Notes: generated by a model from the letters alone, not told the origin. DNA of 28,255 nt from Methanobacteriaceae archaeon (GCA_027318585.1 DAHVOW010000022.1:1-28255), one strand, 5' to 3'. Positions 8,082 through 16,763 are shown, numbered from the stretch's first letter. Translations and numbers: made by a program.

Positions 8082-8870
8082 TTAACCCGGATAGTTGGAT
8101 AACCCGTACCGGAACAAAATAACTCCCCGGGTATAGGGCTGCACCGCCTTGATTTCTTTAAATAGGCTATTTTTACTCTTGGGTGTTAGGTTCTTGTCGG
8201 ACTGGTAGGTTTCCAGTCCAGCGATGACCTTTCGGGGGAATATGTAGTTGAAAGATCTAACCCAGTTTCTTAAACCAGTTATATCCTGCCCATAGTCGCC
8301 TATATATAGCATGGGCACCAGGTAGTCGCAGTAGGGCTCAATTAAATAATATTCCTGGCTTCCATCCCATAACTCGGGTTTAACGCAGAGGTAGAAGGTC
8401 ACTCCCTTGGTATCCTGGCGCATGGCTTTTATCTCTGGAACATAAGCGGACATGTTGTGGGTCTCCACATCCAGAAGGACCCCTACTTTCATATCCGCCA
8501 CCTTTCGGGAGTATTTAAATCCCGGGTATACCCAGGCGTTGGTCTTCATTCCCACTGTCTCGGCCCGGGTTTGGGCTTCGGTTAGTACTGATTGGTAGTT
8601 ATCATTGTTGGCCAGGACGTATATATCTGTAATTCCCTCCTTCTTTAAGTCGTTGAAGTTGATCTCCGATAGGGGTGTGGCCCGGGGGTTTATGAAGTAT
8701 CCCACCTTGTAACCGGTCCCCAGAAGTGTGGTATGGTAGTAGGGGTTTAGGGTGCTGTATGGTTCCGGTACATCATCTAGATCCCCTACCGCAGCGATAT
8801 ATCCGGAGACTATTACAATAGACAGCAATACAGCTGCTAATATCATCTTGGACCTAATTTTAAACACCAT
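8082..8870 (-). CDS. Secreted/membrane-anchored TIM-barrel-like protein, possible glycosidase
   Basis: A 262-residue protein. An N-terminal K-I-R-S-K stretch precedes a hydrophobic segment (about 9-28), a signal peptide or anchor, so the rest lies outside the cell. The mature part shows alternating strands and helices typical of a TIM barrel, with acidic and aromatic strand ends: GVLLDVETH, VKPELW, VPMLYIGDY, VIAGLETY and GVILFRYG. Such positions carry the active site in GH18/GH25-like glycosidases. I do not recognise the exact family and cannot name catalytic residues with confidence. A role on the cell wall (pseudomurein or surface sugars) is only a guess. No Shine-Dalgarno sequence is seen. 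Confidence 0.6.
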   Translation of the reverse strand: MVFKIRSKMILAAVLLSIVIVSGYIAAVGDLDDVPEPYSTLNPYYHTTLLGTGYKVGYFINPRATPLSEINFNDLKKEGITDIYVLANNDNYQSVLTEAQTRAETVGMKTNAWVYPGFKYSRKVADMKVGVLLDVETHNMSAYVPEIKAMRQDTKGVTFYLCVKPELWDGSQEYYLIEPYCDYLVPMLYIGDYGQDITGLRNWVRSFNYIFPRKVIAGLETYQSDKNLTPKSKNSLFKEIKAVQPYTRGVILFRYGLSNYPG

Positions 8871-8945
8871 TCGATAAGTATTTGTAATTATTTTTTTTAA
8901 ATCTGATATTCGGGATAAGGATGGTTCTATCCCCTGGATTAGAAA

Positions 8946-8958
8946 TAACCAACGGTTA
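8946..8958. repeat. Short perfect inverted repeat in the divergent promoter region
   Basis: TAACC-AAC-GGTTA forms a 5-bp perfect dyad between the TIM-barrel-like gene (leftward) and the M48 protease gene (rightward), next to AT-rich TATA-like sequence (TTTATATTTTTT). It could be an operator for one or both genes. The short length makes chance a real alternative. Confidence 0.3.
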
Positions 8959-9054
8959 TATTAACTATTTTATATTTTTTCATACTCCAGATTTTTAATA
9001 ACTATACGGCACATAAAGATTCTTATCATAAAAAAAATAATTAGGTCCCCTGTT

Positions 9055-10479
9055 ATGTCAACTGAGTTCAACACCATCGAGACCGAGCTTTCCAAGGCCC
9101 ACCTGGAGGAGGCTCTGGACTTTATAAAGGAGTATTATATCCTGCCCCAGCCGGAAAAATTCCCCCAGCTAAGGATGTACTTCCAGGATAACCATAAAGT
9201 TCTAAGTTACCAGACCCGGGATGATAAGGATGATTGGCTGGTAGATGTGGAGATAATAGCCCGCCAACCATTCCAGGTGAAGTTAACCCCCTCCCGTCCT
9301 GACATCCAGAAGGTAGTGGAGCGTCTCTCGGAGGAAGTGTTCATCGCCATCCAGTACTTCGAGGACCTGATACGTCAGTCCACCCTGTACTTCGCCTGGG
9401 TGGAGGGGAAAGAGATCATACCCGAGAAGCCACCCACCCAGCGCAAGAAGACCTCCTTCAAGATCTTCGGCAGCAACATGCTGGTGATCTACCTCCTATT
9501 TTTCGGAGTTAACATCGTCCTCTTCCTCTTACTGGGAATGTACGCCGCAGTAATAGCTATTTTAGGGGTGCAACTGGTCATTGTGCTCTTATCGGACCGT
9601 ATCCTTGACAAAACAGCGGATTGGACCATCACCCCCGAAAATCCCCGGGTGCACATCCTGGAGTACCAGCTCCCGGTGGAGGATTTTAAGGATTTCCTTA
9701 AAAAGTTCGGCAAGGAGGAGGTCCTTAAGATGAAAAACGAGATCTACCAGAAGAGCCTGGCCCAGGGACAGGAGCCCACCTGTGAACTGGGAGAGGATGT
9801 TTTCCAGAAGTACGGCTTCCACTGCCAGGCCGATGAGAAGGTCTCCAAGGTGGTGGATGTGTACCAGATTGTCAAGACCGCCGCAGACAAGTTCGAAATC
9901 CCCATGCCCCGCATCGCAGTGAGCAACACCATGATCGCCAACGCCGCTGCCACCGGCCCCAGCCCAAACCGGGGCCTGGTCTTAATCACCACCGGACTCC
10001 TGGTGCAGCTGGAGGAGGATGAAATTTTAGCAGTGCTGGGCCATGAAATGGGCCACCTGGCCGGCCGGGACCCTCTAATTCTATTTAGCATTATCTCCCT
10101 GGAGTTCATTCTCCGCTTCACCGTACTATTACCCCTAGTGATCTTATCGCCTTTGGTTTACCTCATCGTGGCTCTGGGGTTCATATTCTTCGTGGCCAAG
10201 TTCTTCGAAACCCGGGCCGACCTACTCTCGGCCATGAAGATTGGGAAGCCCATGGTACTGGCCCGGGCCCTGCGGAAGATCGGCTACCAGCGACTGCAGG
10301 CCGAGCGCATATCCCCTACCCGGGCACCCAGCTGGATAAACTTCGACCCCCACCCACCCATCTACTTCCGCATCGACCGCTTGGAACGGATGAAAACCCC
10401 TATGGATGTGAAAAACCCCCTATTAAAATCGGCAAGAGACGTTTTTATTGGTTTCAAGCGCTCCCTGGGGATAAAGTAG
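9055..10479 (+). CDS. M48-family membrane zinc metalloprotease (HtpX/Ste24-like)
   Basis: A 474-residue protein. The first ~140 residues form a soluble, charged region not usual in HtpX. Two membrane helices follow (about 145-182), then a soluble part, then the protease core: HEMGH at 330-334 (zinc ligands H330 and H334, catalytic E331) and the third ligand E385 in FFETRAD, with hydrophobic segments between them. M48 proteases degrade or trim membrane proteins with the active site facing the cytoplasm. It is longer than HtpX (about 290), mainly because of the N-terminal extension. TAGGT lies before the ATG. The small gene at 10586 is on the same strand. Confidence 0.87.
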   Translation: MSTEFNTIETELSKAHLEEALDFIKEYYILPQPEKFPQLRMYFQDNHKVLSYQTRDDKDDWLVDVEIIARQPFQVKLTPSRPDIQKVVERLSEEVFIAIQYFEDLIRQSTLYFAWVEGKEIIPEKPPTQRKKTSFKIFGSNMLVIYLLFFGVNIVLFLLLGMYAAVIAILGVQLVIVLLSDRILDKTADWTITPENPRVHILEYQLPVEDFKDFLKKFGKEEVLKMKNEIYQKSLAQGQEPTCELGEDVFQKYGFHCQADEKVSKVVDVYQIVKTAADKFEIPMPRIAVSNTMIANAAATGPSPNRGLVLITTGLLVQLEEDEILAVLGHEMGHLAGRDPLILFSIISLEFILRFTVLLPLVILSPLVYLIVALGFIFFVAKFFETRADLLSAMKIGKPMVLARALRKIGYQRLQAERISPTRAPSWINFDPHPPIYFRIDRLERMKTPMDVKNPLLKSARDVFIGFKRSLGIK

Positions 10480-10498
10480 GGTGATCAAGTTGGAGGTA

Positions 10499-10552
10499 AC
10501 ACTTCACAGCGTGAAAAGTAAAGATAATTGATGGTTGATCACACTTCACAGC
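10499..10552. repeat. 12-bp direct repeat, same reading frame
   Basis: ACACTTCACAGC occurs at 10499-10510 and again at 10541-10552, exactly 42 bases (14 codons) apart, between the M48 gene and the next small gene. It looks like a small local duplication. Confidence 0.5.
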
Positions 10553-10585
10553 CAACTGCAGACAGATAGGAATCAGCAAAAACTA

Positions 10586-10747
10586 ATGAAAATGGAAGAC
10601 TGGGAGATAACCATTCAGGGTGAACATATCTATTTTAAAAACTACTACGACCTTTCCGAGCCCTGGGAGGATGAGACCATAGAAGAGTTAGTGAATGCAG
10701 CCATAGTGGAAGTGGAATTGAAATTAAAGAAATTCCAGGAGGAATAG
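10586..10747 (+). CDS. Small acidic hypothetical protein
   Basis: A 53-residue protein if it starts at ATG 10586 (MKMEDWEITIQGEH). The frame is open back to a TTG at 10535, but the extra 17 residues overlap a small DNA repeat and have no better start signal. It shows an early beta-strand pattern (W-E-I-T-I-Q-G-E-H-I-Y-F) and then an acidic C-terminal helix (EELVNAAIVEVELKLKKFQ). No family is recognised. The gene sits 106 bases after the M48 protease gene on the same strand and may share its transcript. The start is uncertain and weak in signal. Confidence 0.55.
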   Translation: MKMEDWEITIQGEHIYFKNYYDLSEPWEDETIEELVNAAIVEVELKLKKFQEE

Positions 10748-10836
10748 TACCTCAATCCTTTTTTTTACCTGATCCTAAAATTGATGGACACTTTTTTTAA
10801 AGATTATAATCTTTTATCAGCCTTTTTCATTCTGCG

Positions 10837-12228
10837 TCAATTTTTTAGTTTTACCTCATCGGTGGGTCCGCCCACCAGCACCGAGAACACCACTCCCAGC
10901 CCGGATATCAGAGCAAACACCAGGAAGGCCACTTGCTGGCTGTCCAGGAATAGGGTGTAATTGGAGGGGTTGATCTGCACCTGACCCAAATATATGGCGA
11001 AGATGAAAAGCATCAGGGCCAGTGAAAGTGTCTGTCCCATGTAGATCATGGTGGAAAGGGCGGAAGAAGCCATTCCATAGATCTTACTATCCACCGAGCC
11101 CATGTAGATACGGGTGGTGGGGGAGGAGAATAGGGCTTGCCCCACTCCCACCAGAATGAGAGCTACTATCGGGATCACCAGAGATGTCTCCGGGGTGAGG
11201 AAAGCCAGTATCAGAAGGCCCACAGTTACCAGAATCATTCCCCCCACCGGCAGTAAACGGTTTTCGGTCCGGTCCGCAGCCCGACCAATCACTGGAGATA
11301 GAACTGCCACCATCAGGGGTTGGGAGGCCAGTATCAGGGCTGTGTATTGGGGCTCCAATCCCCGCAGGGACTGGAAATATAAACTTAACAGGGTGGCCAG
11401 GGCGGAGATGGCTATATTTAAGGATAGCATGGACAGGGCGGTGAAGGAAGAGCGTCGGCTTTTGAAGATCTCCAGCTTCAAAATAGGACTCTCAGTTCTC
11501 CTCTCCAGTAAAAAGAAGCCCATAATTCCCAGAAGGCCAACTACAAGAAACACTTTTCCCAAATCCTCCAGGAGGGATGAGAATCCGTAGAGTAAGGCCA
11601 CCAGGGATAAGGAATAGATAACTGCTCCCCGGTAGTCGAAGCTTTCACCCTTCGCCTCGGCCCATTCCATCTTTAGCTTCCAGAAGAGGATGAAAAGCAG
11701 TATTATACCAATGGGGACGTTGAAAAGGTAGATGCTCCTCCAGCCCAGGTACTGGATTAAAAGCCCGCCCAGAATGGGCCCCAAGAATAGTCCAATAAAC
11801 ACCGCACTAACGTATAAACCCAGGGCTTCACCCCTTCTTTCCATGGGGAACACCGAGCTGAGGAGGGCCACCATGGTGGCGAAGATCATGGCACAGCCCA
11901 GGCCCTGCAGGAAGCTGAATATCACTAAAATTATGCCAGAATCAGAAAAGGCAGCCAGTAAGGAGGCAATAGTGTAGATCAAAACTCCATAGGAGAATAT
12001 CCTTCTACGGCCGTGTATATCTGCCAATCGACCGAAGGGTAGAACCGTTGCAGCATTGGCCAGTACAAAGGCGGTGGGTATCCACCCTAAAATTATTAGG
12101 TTAACCGCCAGTTCCTTCTGGATAACAGGTAGGGCCAGGCTAAGGGAGGATCCCATGAAGGGTATGAGAAAGGCAGCTAGGGATACCAGAAACAGGGTTA
12201 CCCGCTGCAGTGACCGGTCCACAATCAT
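10837..12228 (-). CDS. MFS transporter, DHA2 (14-TM, EmrB/QacA-like) multidrug exporter
   Basis: A 463-residue, almost wholly hydrophobic protein with about 14 membrane helices. MFS motif A is seen as GRLADIHGRRR after TM2, and the antiporter motif C as GLFLGPILGGLL in TM5. This set marks the DHA2 drug:H+ antiporter family, which exports varied toxic compounds. GGGGTGTG lies upstream of the ATG, and a CATATAATT box (minus strand, about 12263-12271) is a good TATA element. It is divergent from the ZIP gene at 12313 with only 84 bases between. Substrate cannot be told from sequence. Confidence 0.87.
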   Translation of the reverse strand: MIVDRSLQRVTLFLVSLAAFLIPFMGSSLSLALPVIQKELAVNLIILGWIPTAFVLANAATVLPFGRLADIHGRRRIFSYGVLIYTIASLLAAFSDSGIILVIFSFLQGLGCAMIFATMVALLSSVFPMERRGEALGLYVSAVFIGLFLGPILGGLLIQYLGWRSIYLFNVPIGIILLFILFWKLKMEWAEAKGESFDYRGAVIYSLSLVALLYGFSSLLEDLGKVFLVVGLLGIMGFFLLERRTESPILKLEIFKSRRSSFTALSMLSLNIAISALATLLSLYFQSLRGLEPQYTALILASQPLMVAVLSPVIGRAADRTENRLLPVGGMILVTVGLLILAFLTPETSLVIPIVALILVGVGQALFSSPTTRIYMGSVDSKIYGMASSALSTMIYMGQTLSLALMLFIFAIYLGQVQINPSNYTLFLDSQQVAFLVFALISGLGVVFSVLVGGPTDEVKLKN

Positions 12229-12312
12229 GAATCTTCACACCCCATCTTATTAGCCCCTATTAATTATATGCCCTGGTCCCCATAGATAAAATTAACATAA
12301 AGGTGATTGAGT

Positions 12313-13056
12313 ATGGTATCGGATCTGGTGCTTTCTGGGTTGTGGGGATTTCTGGGAGGATTTGCCCTGGTTATAGGGGCCTTCCTGGGCTATTACTTCA
12401 AGATATCCCCTCGGCTGGTGGCCTGTATCATGGCCTTCGGTAGTGGGGTGCTTTTATCTGCTATATCCTTCGAATTATTAGACGAAGCCTACCTCATGGG
12501 TAGCTTCGTAGACGTAGCCCTGGGTTTTCTCATAGGAGCCATCATATTCACCCTCACCAATCTGTATCTGGCCCGGAGAGGGGCCAAGCACCGGAAAAGA
12601 TCCCAGCGCCCCCAGGACTTTGAAGGTAGTGGGGTGGCCATTGCCGCGGGTTCGGTTATTGATGGCATCCCAGAGTCCATTGCCATTGGTCTAACCATGA
12701 TCGGGGGTGTGGGGGTGAGCACCGCCACGGTGGTGGCCGTGTTTTTGTCCAACATACCCGAGGGTCTGTCCAGCACGGTGGGTATGAAGAGTGATGGCTG
12801 GAAGGCATCCCATGTTTTCAGTCTATGGCTGGCCATCAGTCTTAGCACCGCAGTGGCCTCTATTCTGGGATATACTGTGTTCCAGTACCTTCCCGACGCA
12901 GTGACCTCGGTGGCCCTGTCCATTGCCGCGGGTGGTATCCTGGCCATGCTGGTGGATACCATGATCCCGGAGGCCTTCAGCCAGACCCATGACCTTTCCG
13001 GCCTCTTAACCGTGGTGGGATTCACCATATCCTTTATACTATCCAAATTATACTAA
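12313..13056 (+). CDS. ZIP-family metal transporter (second copy, distinct subtype)
   Basis: A 247-residue membrane protein of about eight helices with ZIP-like motifs DGIPESIAIGL and SNIPEGLSSTVGM. The metal-binding His residues of the ZIP gene at 2587 (HHIPEG, HNFPEG) are replaced here (V-I-D-G-I-P-E-S and L-S-N-I-P-E-G), so metal selectivity or coupling should differ. The start at ATG 12313 is chosen because AGGTGAT at 12301-12307 is well spaced for it; TTG 12307 lies inside that site. No iron-box is present upstream. A HIT gene follows 15 bases after the stop and is probably co-transcribed. Confidence 0.85.
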   Translation: MVSDLVLSGLWGFLGGFALVIGAFLGYYFKISPRLVACIMAFGSGVLLSAISFELLDEAYLMGSFVDVALGFLIGAIIFTLTNLYLARRGAKHRKRSQRPQDFEGSGVAIAAGSVIDGIPESIAIGLTMIGGVGVSTATVVAVFLSNIPEGLSSTVGMKSDGWKASHVFSLWLAISLSTAVASILGYTVFQYLPDAVTSVALSIAAGGILAMLVDTMIPEAFSQTHDLSGLLTVVGFTISFILSKLY

Positions 13057-13071
13057 AAATAGGAGATTCAT

Positions 13072-13527
13072 ATGCACGACTGTCCGTACTGCAAGAAACT
13101 GGAAGCCTACAACTTCGGGGATTACTTGGATAAGACCCAGCACTGGATAATCTTCCTGGCCCCTAACCAGAGTAACCTGGGTACCTGTGTGGTAGCCCTC
13201 AACCGGCACCATCCCACCCTGACCGGGTTAAACACCAGCGAGTGGGAGGAGTTCACCGAACTGGTGGAGAGGATGGAAAGTGCGGTTAAGAATGCCTTCC
13301 AGGCCACTCTATTTAACTGGGGTTGTCTGATGAATTCTTTCTACCTGGAGAACAATCTGGAGCCCCATCTGCACTGGCACTTCATTCCCCGCTACCGGGA
13401 CCCGGTGGAGTTTGCGGGGCACATCTTCGAGGATCCTCACTTCGGTTATATGCGGCCCCGGCCCCCGAAAAATATATCCCCGGATGTGCGGGAGAAAATA
13501 ATTAGTAAAATAAAAGAGTATATGTGA
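13072..13527 (+). CDS. HIT-family nucleotide hydrolase/transferase
   Basis: A 151-residue histidine-triad protein. The triad HLHWH lies at 99-103 and a CPYC pair at residues 4-7 probably binds zinc, as in HINT/FHIT/AP4A-type HIT proteins. These enzymes hydrolyse nucleoside phosphoramidates, dinucleoside polyphosphates or similar substrates through a His-nucleotide intermediate. AGGAGAT lies about six bases before the ATG. It follows the ZIP gene closely, forming a two-gene operon. A zinc-bearing enzyme beside a metal importer may be chance. The 3' end faces the HEAT-repeat gene with four bases between. Confidence 0.88.
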   Translation: MHDCPYCKKLEAYNFGDYLDKTQHWIIFLAPNQSNLGTCVVALNRHHPTLTGLNTSEWEEFTELVERMESAVKNAFQATLFNWGCLMNSFYLENNLEPHLHWHFIPRYRDPVEFAGHIFEDPHFGYMRPRPPKNISPDVREKIISKIKEYM

Positions 13528-13531
13528 ATAT

Positions 13532-14238
13532 CTATTTCTGGGTTCCCTGTATCGCTTGAAGGGCCTCTTCCATCTGCAGGCGGACGTACCATCTCTCATC
13601 CTCCAGGGCCTTCTGGAGGGCGGGAACCGCCCGGGGGTCGCCTATTTTTCCCAGGGCACTGGCCGCGTGTCGGCGGACACTGACATCCTCGTCCTGGAGG
13701 GATTGAATTAATGGTTCCAGGGCCCTTTCATCCTTGATCATACCCAGGGCCTCTATGGCAGCGCTACGGAAGCTGAAGTCTTCATCATCCAGGGCGGTTA
13801 GAAGGTGTAAAACCGCCCGCTCATCCCCGATCATGCCCAGGGCAAGGGCGGCCTGATTTCTTATTTTATCATCTTCCAGTGCATTGATGAGTGGTTTCAG
13901 GGCCCTTTCATCCTGTATTTTTCCCAGGGACTCGGCGGCGTGTACCTGCACGTACCACTGGTCATCAGTGAGGGTTCTCAAGAGGTCGGGGACCGCTTGG
14001 GGATCTCCCATCTCCCCCAGGGCTATGGCGGCGTTGGATCGCACGTCACTGTTACCATCCGCCAGGGCCTCTTTTAAAGGTTCCAGGGTAGAAGGGTTTT
14101 TTTCCTGCCCAGGGCCCGGGCTGCTTCCCAACGAGTCTGGTCATCCCCCTGTCTCAGGGCTTTGATCAAACCCTTAATATTTCCTTCCCTTTCCAGTTTT
14201 GAAACATCAGGCCGATATTTACCATCCAGAATCCCCAT
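13532..14238 (-). pseudogene. HEAT-repeat (PBS-lyase-type) protein, frameshifted at an A-run
   Basis: The continuous frame 13532-14131 gives a protein of about 31-residue HEAT repeats (A-L-G-x-I/M-x-D/G-x-x-A-V/L-x-x-L) but begins with a non-repeat leader (MGSSPGPGQEK). The missing N-terminus is found upstream in another frame: from ATG 14238, behind a GGGGTGA site, it reads MGILDGKYRPDVSKL and continues into a normal repeat ending AARALGRKK, then reaches a stop. The switch falls in a run of seven A (minus strand; 14097-14103). One extra A joins both parts perfectly into about 235 residues with seven repeats. HEAT-repeat proteins are scaffolds or modify tetrapyrrole-protein links. The break is a true mutation, or a sequencing error in the homopolymer. 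Confidence 0.8.
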
Positions 14239-14401
14239 AATCATTCACCCCTTTTGTGTGTTTTATTATGTGGGGGATTAAATAAATAATATCGGTTTAA
14301 GTAAGTTTATGTATGATAAAAATCCTTTAAACCCTTAAAAAATAGTTATTGATAAATAAACGGCACCAATATGGCCTTTATATATCTATAATAAAATTTA
14401 T

Positions 14402-14860
14402 CTACTTTTCATCTTCCGGTAACTTCCCGTGCTGGTGGTAGTAGCGGAAGGCCTCCATGAATTGAGAGGCGTAGGGGTAGACTTCCATGAAATCGGCGAA
14501 GCTTTTCAGGTTGCAGATGGTGGATTTGCTCAGGACATGTTCCATGGCACAGGCATCATCACCGGCCACCTCCACTCCCACTCCCAGGAGGTTTAAGAAG
14601 TCCTCCAGGACGGTGTGTCTTTCCATGATGGCCTCGGCCACCTGCTGGCCCTCAGGGGTTAGTTTTATCTCCCGGTAGCGCTGGTAGGATACCAGTCCCA
14701 TCTGGGATAGTTTCTGTACCGCCTCCACCACACTGGGTGGTTTCACATCCAGGGCCTGAGAAATGTCCTTTACCTTTATCTCGCCCTTATCCCTACCAAG
14801 GCAGTACATGGTCTCCAGATAGTCCTCCACACTCTGACTTAGCCGGGGATTGGGTTTCAT
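14402..14860 (-). CDS. DtxR-family metal-dependent repressor of the feo operon
   Basis: A 152-residue regulator: a winged helix-turn-helix (about 8-72, with SVEDYLETMY at the start) followed by the DtxR metal-binding/dimerisation domain. There is no SH3-like third domain, as in MntR-size proteins. Visible metal ligands: D13 and E16 (MntR-like), H82 and E86, and C104-x2-E107-H108 (DtxR/IdeR-like). It is the last gene of the feoA-feoB-small protein operon and starts on the base after the preceding stop (TAAATG). TTAGG-N4-CCTAA boxes near feoA and the ZIP gene at 2587 are its likely targets, so it probably represses iron uptake when Fe2+ is plentiful, including its own operon. Confidence 0.9.
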   Translation of the reverse strand: MKPNPRLSQSVEDYLETMYCLGRDKGEIKVKDISQALDVKPPSVVEAVQKLSQMGLVSYQRYREIKLTPEGQQVAEAIMERHTVLEDFLNLLGVGVEVAGDDACAMEHVLSKSTICNLKSFADFMEVYPYASQFMEAFRYYHQHGKLPEDEK

Positions 14861-14977
14861 TTAATCCTCTTCTTCCTTTTTATCCTGCCATTGGATGTGG
14901 ATTTTGGTTGAGGAACACGCACCACAACTTGAACAGTTATGTCCCACTATCTTGCGGATTACATTTAAAATTTTCAT
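14861..14977 (-). CDS. Small Cys-rich protein within the feo operon
   Basis: A 38-residue open frame starting MKILNVIRKIVGHNCSSC that exactly fills the space between feoB and the dtxR-type gene; both junctions read TAAATG (stop directly followed by start), a strong sign of real translational coupling. It has a C-x2-C-x2-C cluster (CSSCGAC), a preceding short amphipathic or basic helix, and an acidic tail (KKEEED). Small FeoB-associated Cys-rich proteins are known in bacterial feo operons and may act as FeoC-like partners or as iron/redox sensors. This one has no clear TM helix, so it fits that idea only in part. Short length limits certainty. Confidence 0.72.
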   Translation of the reverse strand: MKILNVIRKIVGHNCSSCGACSSTKIHIQWQDKKEEED

Positions 14978-16705
14978 TTATATCACACTCCAGATTAGGT
15001 TGAGAATGGTACCCGCCAGTAGGGCCACCCCCATCATGATACCCACCACTTTCACCAGGTCCTTAACTCCCAGTTCCTTAAAAAGCACCGCAAATGTGGC
15101 TATGCAGGGGAAACTCACCGCCAGGAAGGTGGATGCCACGGTGAGTTGCTGGGCGGTGAGCTGGAGAGGTGCCAACATGGCGGTGGCCAGATCCTTCCGA
15201 AGGAATCCCATGATCAGGGCCCCGATGGCATCGGAGGGGAGTCCCAGTAGTTGGGATAGGATGGGTGAGAGTAGGATGGTGAGATAATCCATAATTCCCA
15301 CCAGGTACAGTACGTTGATAGCCAAAAGTCCCAGGAACACAAAGGGAACCGCCTCGATCATGAATCCTTTCACCCGGGTCCAGGTCTTCTGCAGCAGGGT
15401 CCTGAGGTGGGGAATCCGGTAGGGTGGTATTTCCACGAATATCTCCGGACTCTCCCCGGGCATCAGCCGGTTCAGGAGCATGCCCATGGTTATGAATATG
15501 ACCAGCAGGGTTCCGTAAACCACCGCAATGTAGTTCAAACCGTAGGGACCTAATAATCCAATGATAACCGCAGTTTGGGCCATGCAGGGTACGGAGATAG
15601 CAATCAGGGCAGTGGCGATGAACCTCTCCCGGCGTCCTTCCAGTATCCGGGTGGATAAGACAGCAGGGAAGTTGCAGCCCAGTCCCAGGATGATGGGAAT
15701 TATAGAAAATCCATGGAGTCCTACTTTGTGCATTAAACTGTCGATGATAACCGCCAGGCGAGGCAGGTAGCCCAGATCCTCCAGAACCCCCAGGACCAGG
15801 TAGAAGGATAGTATATAGGGCAGGACCACGGCAAATTCCACATACACCCCCGTGGTGAGAAGGCCGAAGGAAGTGGCGTATTCATAGCCGTTGCCAATGA
15901 GTATTTCATTTATAACTCCATTAGGAGCCACCGAATTCACAACTTGGGTAATGAAGGGTCCGTAATACTGGTAGTAGAGAGGATCGAAGATATTGGATAT
16001 GAGAAACTCGCCCATCCCCACCACCACCTGCAGGGTGAGGTAGATAACCAGCAGGGCTATTATAAATCCATAGATAGGATGTACCGATGCTCTTTCCAGT
16101 CGCTGCAGCAGGGTGGGGTGGCGGTGTTCTATCCTCTGCACCCGGGAGACCAGCTGGCCAATATAGGCCCATCTCTTTTCATCACTCATGTTTGAGATTT
16201 TAGGTTGGTAATGGTCCTTCTGTTTCAGGGATTCTTCCATTACCTCCACCAGTTCCTTTAGTCCCTCTCCACTAACGGCGGTGAGGGCCACCACCGGCAC
16301 TCCCAGGGCCTGGGAGAGATTAGACAAATCAAGATGTACCCCTTTACTCTGGGCACAGTCCCACATGTTCATGACCAAGACCAGGGGACAGCCGCTTTCT
16401 AAAAGTTGCAGGGTTAAAAACAGGTTTCGTTCCAGATTAGTGGCATCCATAACACTTACCACCAGATCCGGGCTCTCCTCCTGGAACATCTGCCGGGCCA
16501 CCTCCTCCGCCTGACAGGAAGGCTGCAGGGAATAGGTTCCTGGCACGTCCACCAGTTCAGCCACCAGTTTTCCGAGTTTAACTTTTCCCTGGGTGTATCC
16601 CACGGTGGTACCAGCATAGTTGGAGGAGGTGACCTGTACCCCGGTTAATCTGGAGAAGACCACACTCTTTCCCACGTTGGGGTTGCCCATTAACAGTATC
16701 TTCAT
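14978..16705 (-). CDS. feoB: Ferrous iron transporter FeoB
   Basis: A 575-residue protein. The N-terminal G domain has G1 GNPNVGKS at 7-14, a G2 region with YAGTT near 30-34, G3 DVPG at 53-56 and G4 NMWD at 113-116. After a short linker comes the large membrane domain with two Gate-like repeats and about eight or nine helices. Archaeal FeoB is often this short compared with about 770 in E. coli. FeoB imports Fe2+ with GTP binding. The gene follows feoA by 58 bases, and the next gene starts directly after its stop. The operon promoter carries two iron boxes. Confidence 0.95.
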   Translation of the reverse strand: MKILLMGNPNVGKSVVFSRLTGVQVTSSNYAGTTVGYTQGKVKLGKLVAELVDVPGTYSLQPSCQAEEVARQMFQEESPDLVVSVMDATNLERNLFLTLQLLESGCPLVLVMNMWDCAQSKGVHLDLSNLSQALGVPVVALTAVSGEGLKELVEVMEESLKQKDHYQPKISNMSDEKRWAYIGQLVSRVQRIEHRHPTLLQRLERASVHPIYGFIIALLVIYLTLQVVVGMGEFLISNIFDPLYYQYYGPFITQVVNSVAPNGVINEILIGNGYEYATSFGLLTTGVYVEFAVVLPYILSFYLVLGVLEDLGYLPRLAVIIDSLMHKVGLHGFSIIPIILGLGCNFPAVLSTRILEGRRERFIATALIAISVPCMAQTAVIIGLLGPYGLNYIAVVYGTLLVIFITMGMLLNRLMPGESPEIFVEIPPYRIPHLRTLLQKTWTRVKGFMIEAVPFVFLGLLAINVLYLVGIMDYLTILLSPILSQLLGLPSDAIGALIMGFLRKDLATAMLAPLQLTAQQLTVASTFLAVSFPCIATFAVLFKELGVKDLVKVVGIMMGVALLAGTILNLIWSVI

Positions 16706-16763
16706 AGTCTCTAGTCACCTATTATCAAATTTTCAAAGACAAAAAAAATAGTTAAAATTCACC

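Noticed and set aside
10535..10585. N-terminal extension of the small protein from TTG 10535
   Set aside because: No ribosome binding site and the segment consists partly of the second copy of a 12-bp local repeat; ATG 10586 is a simpler start.
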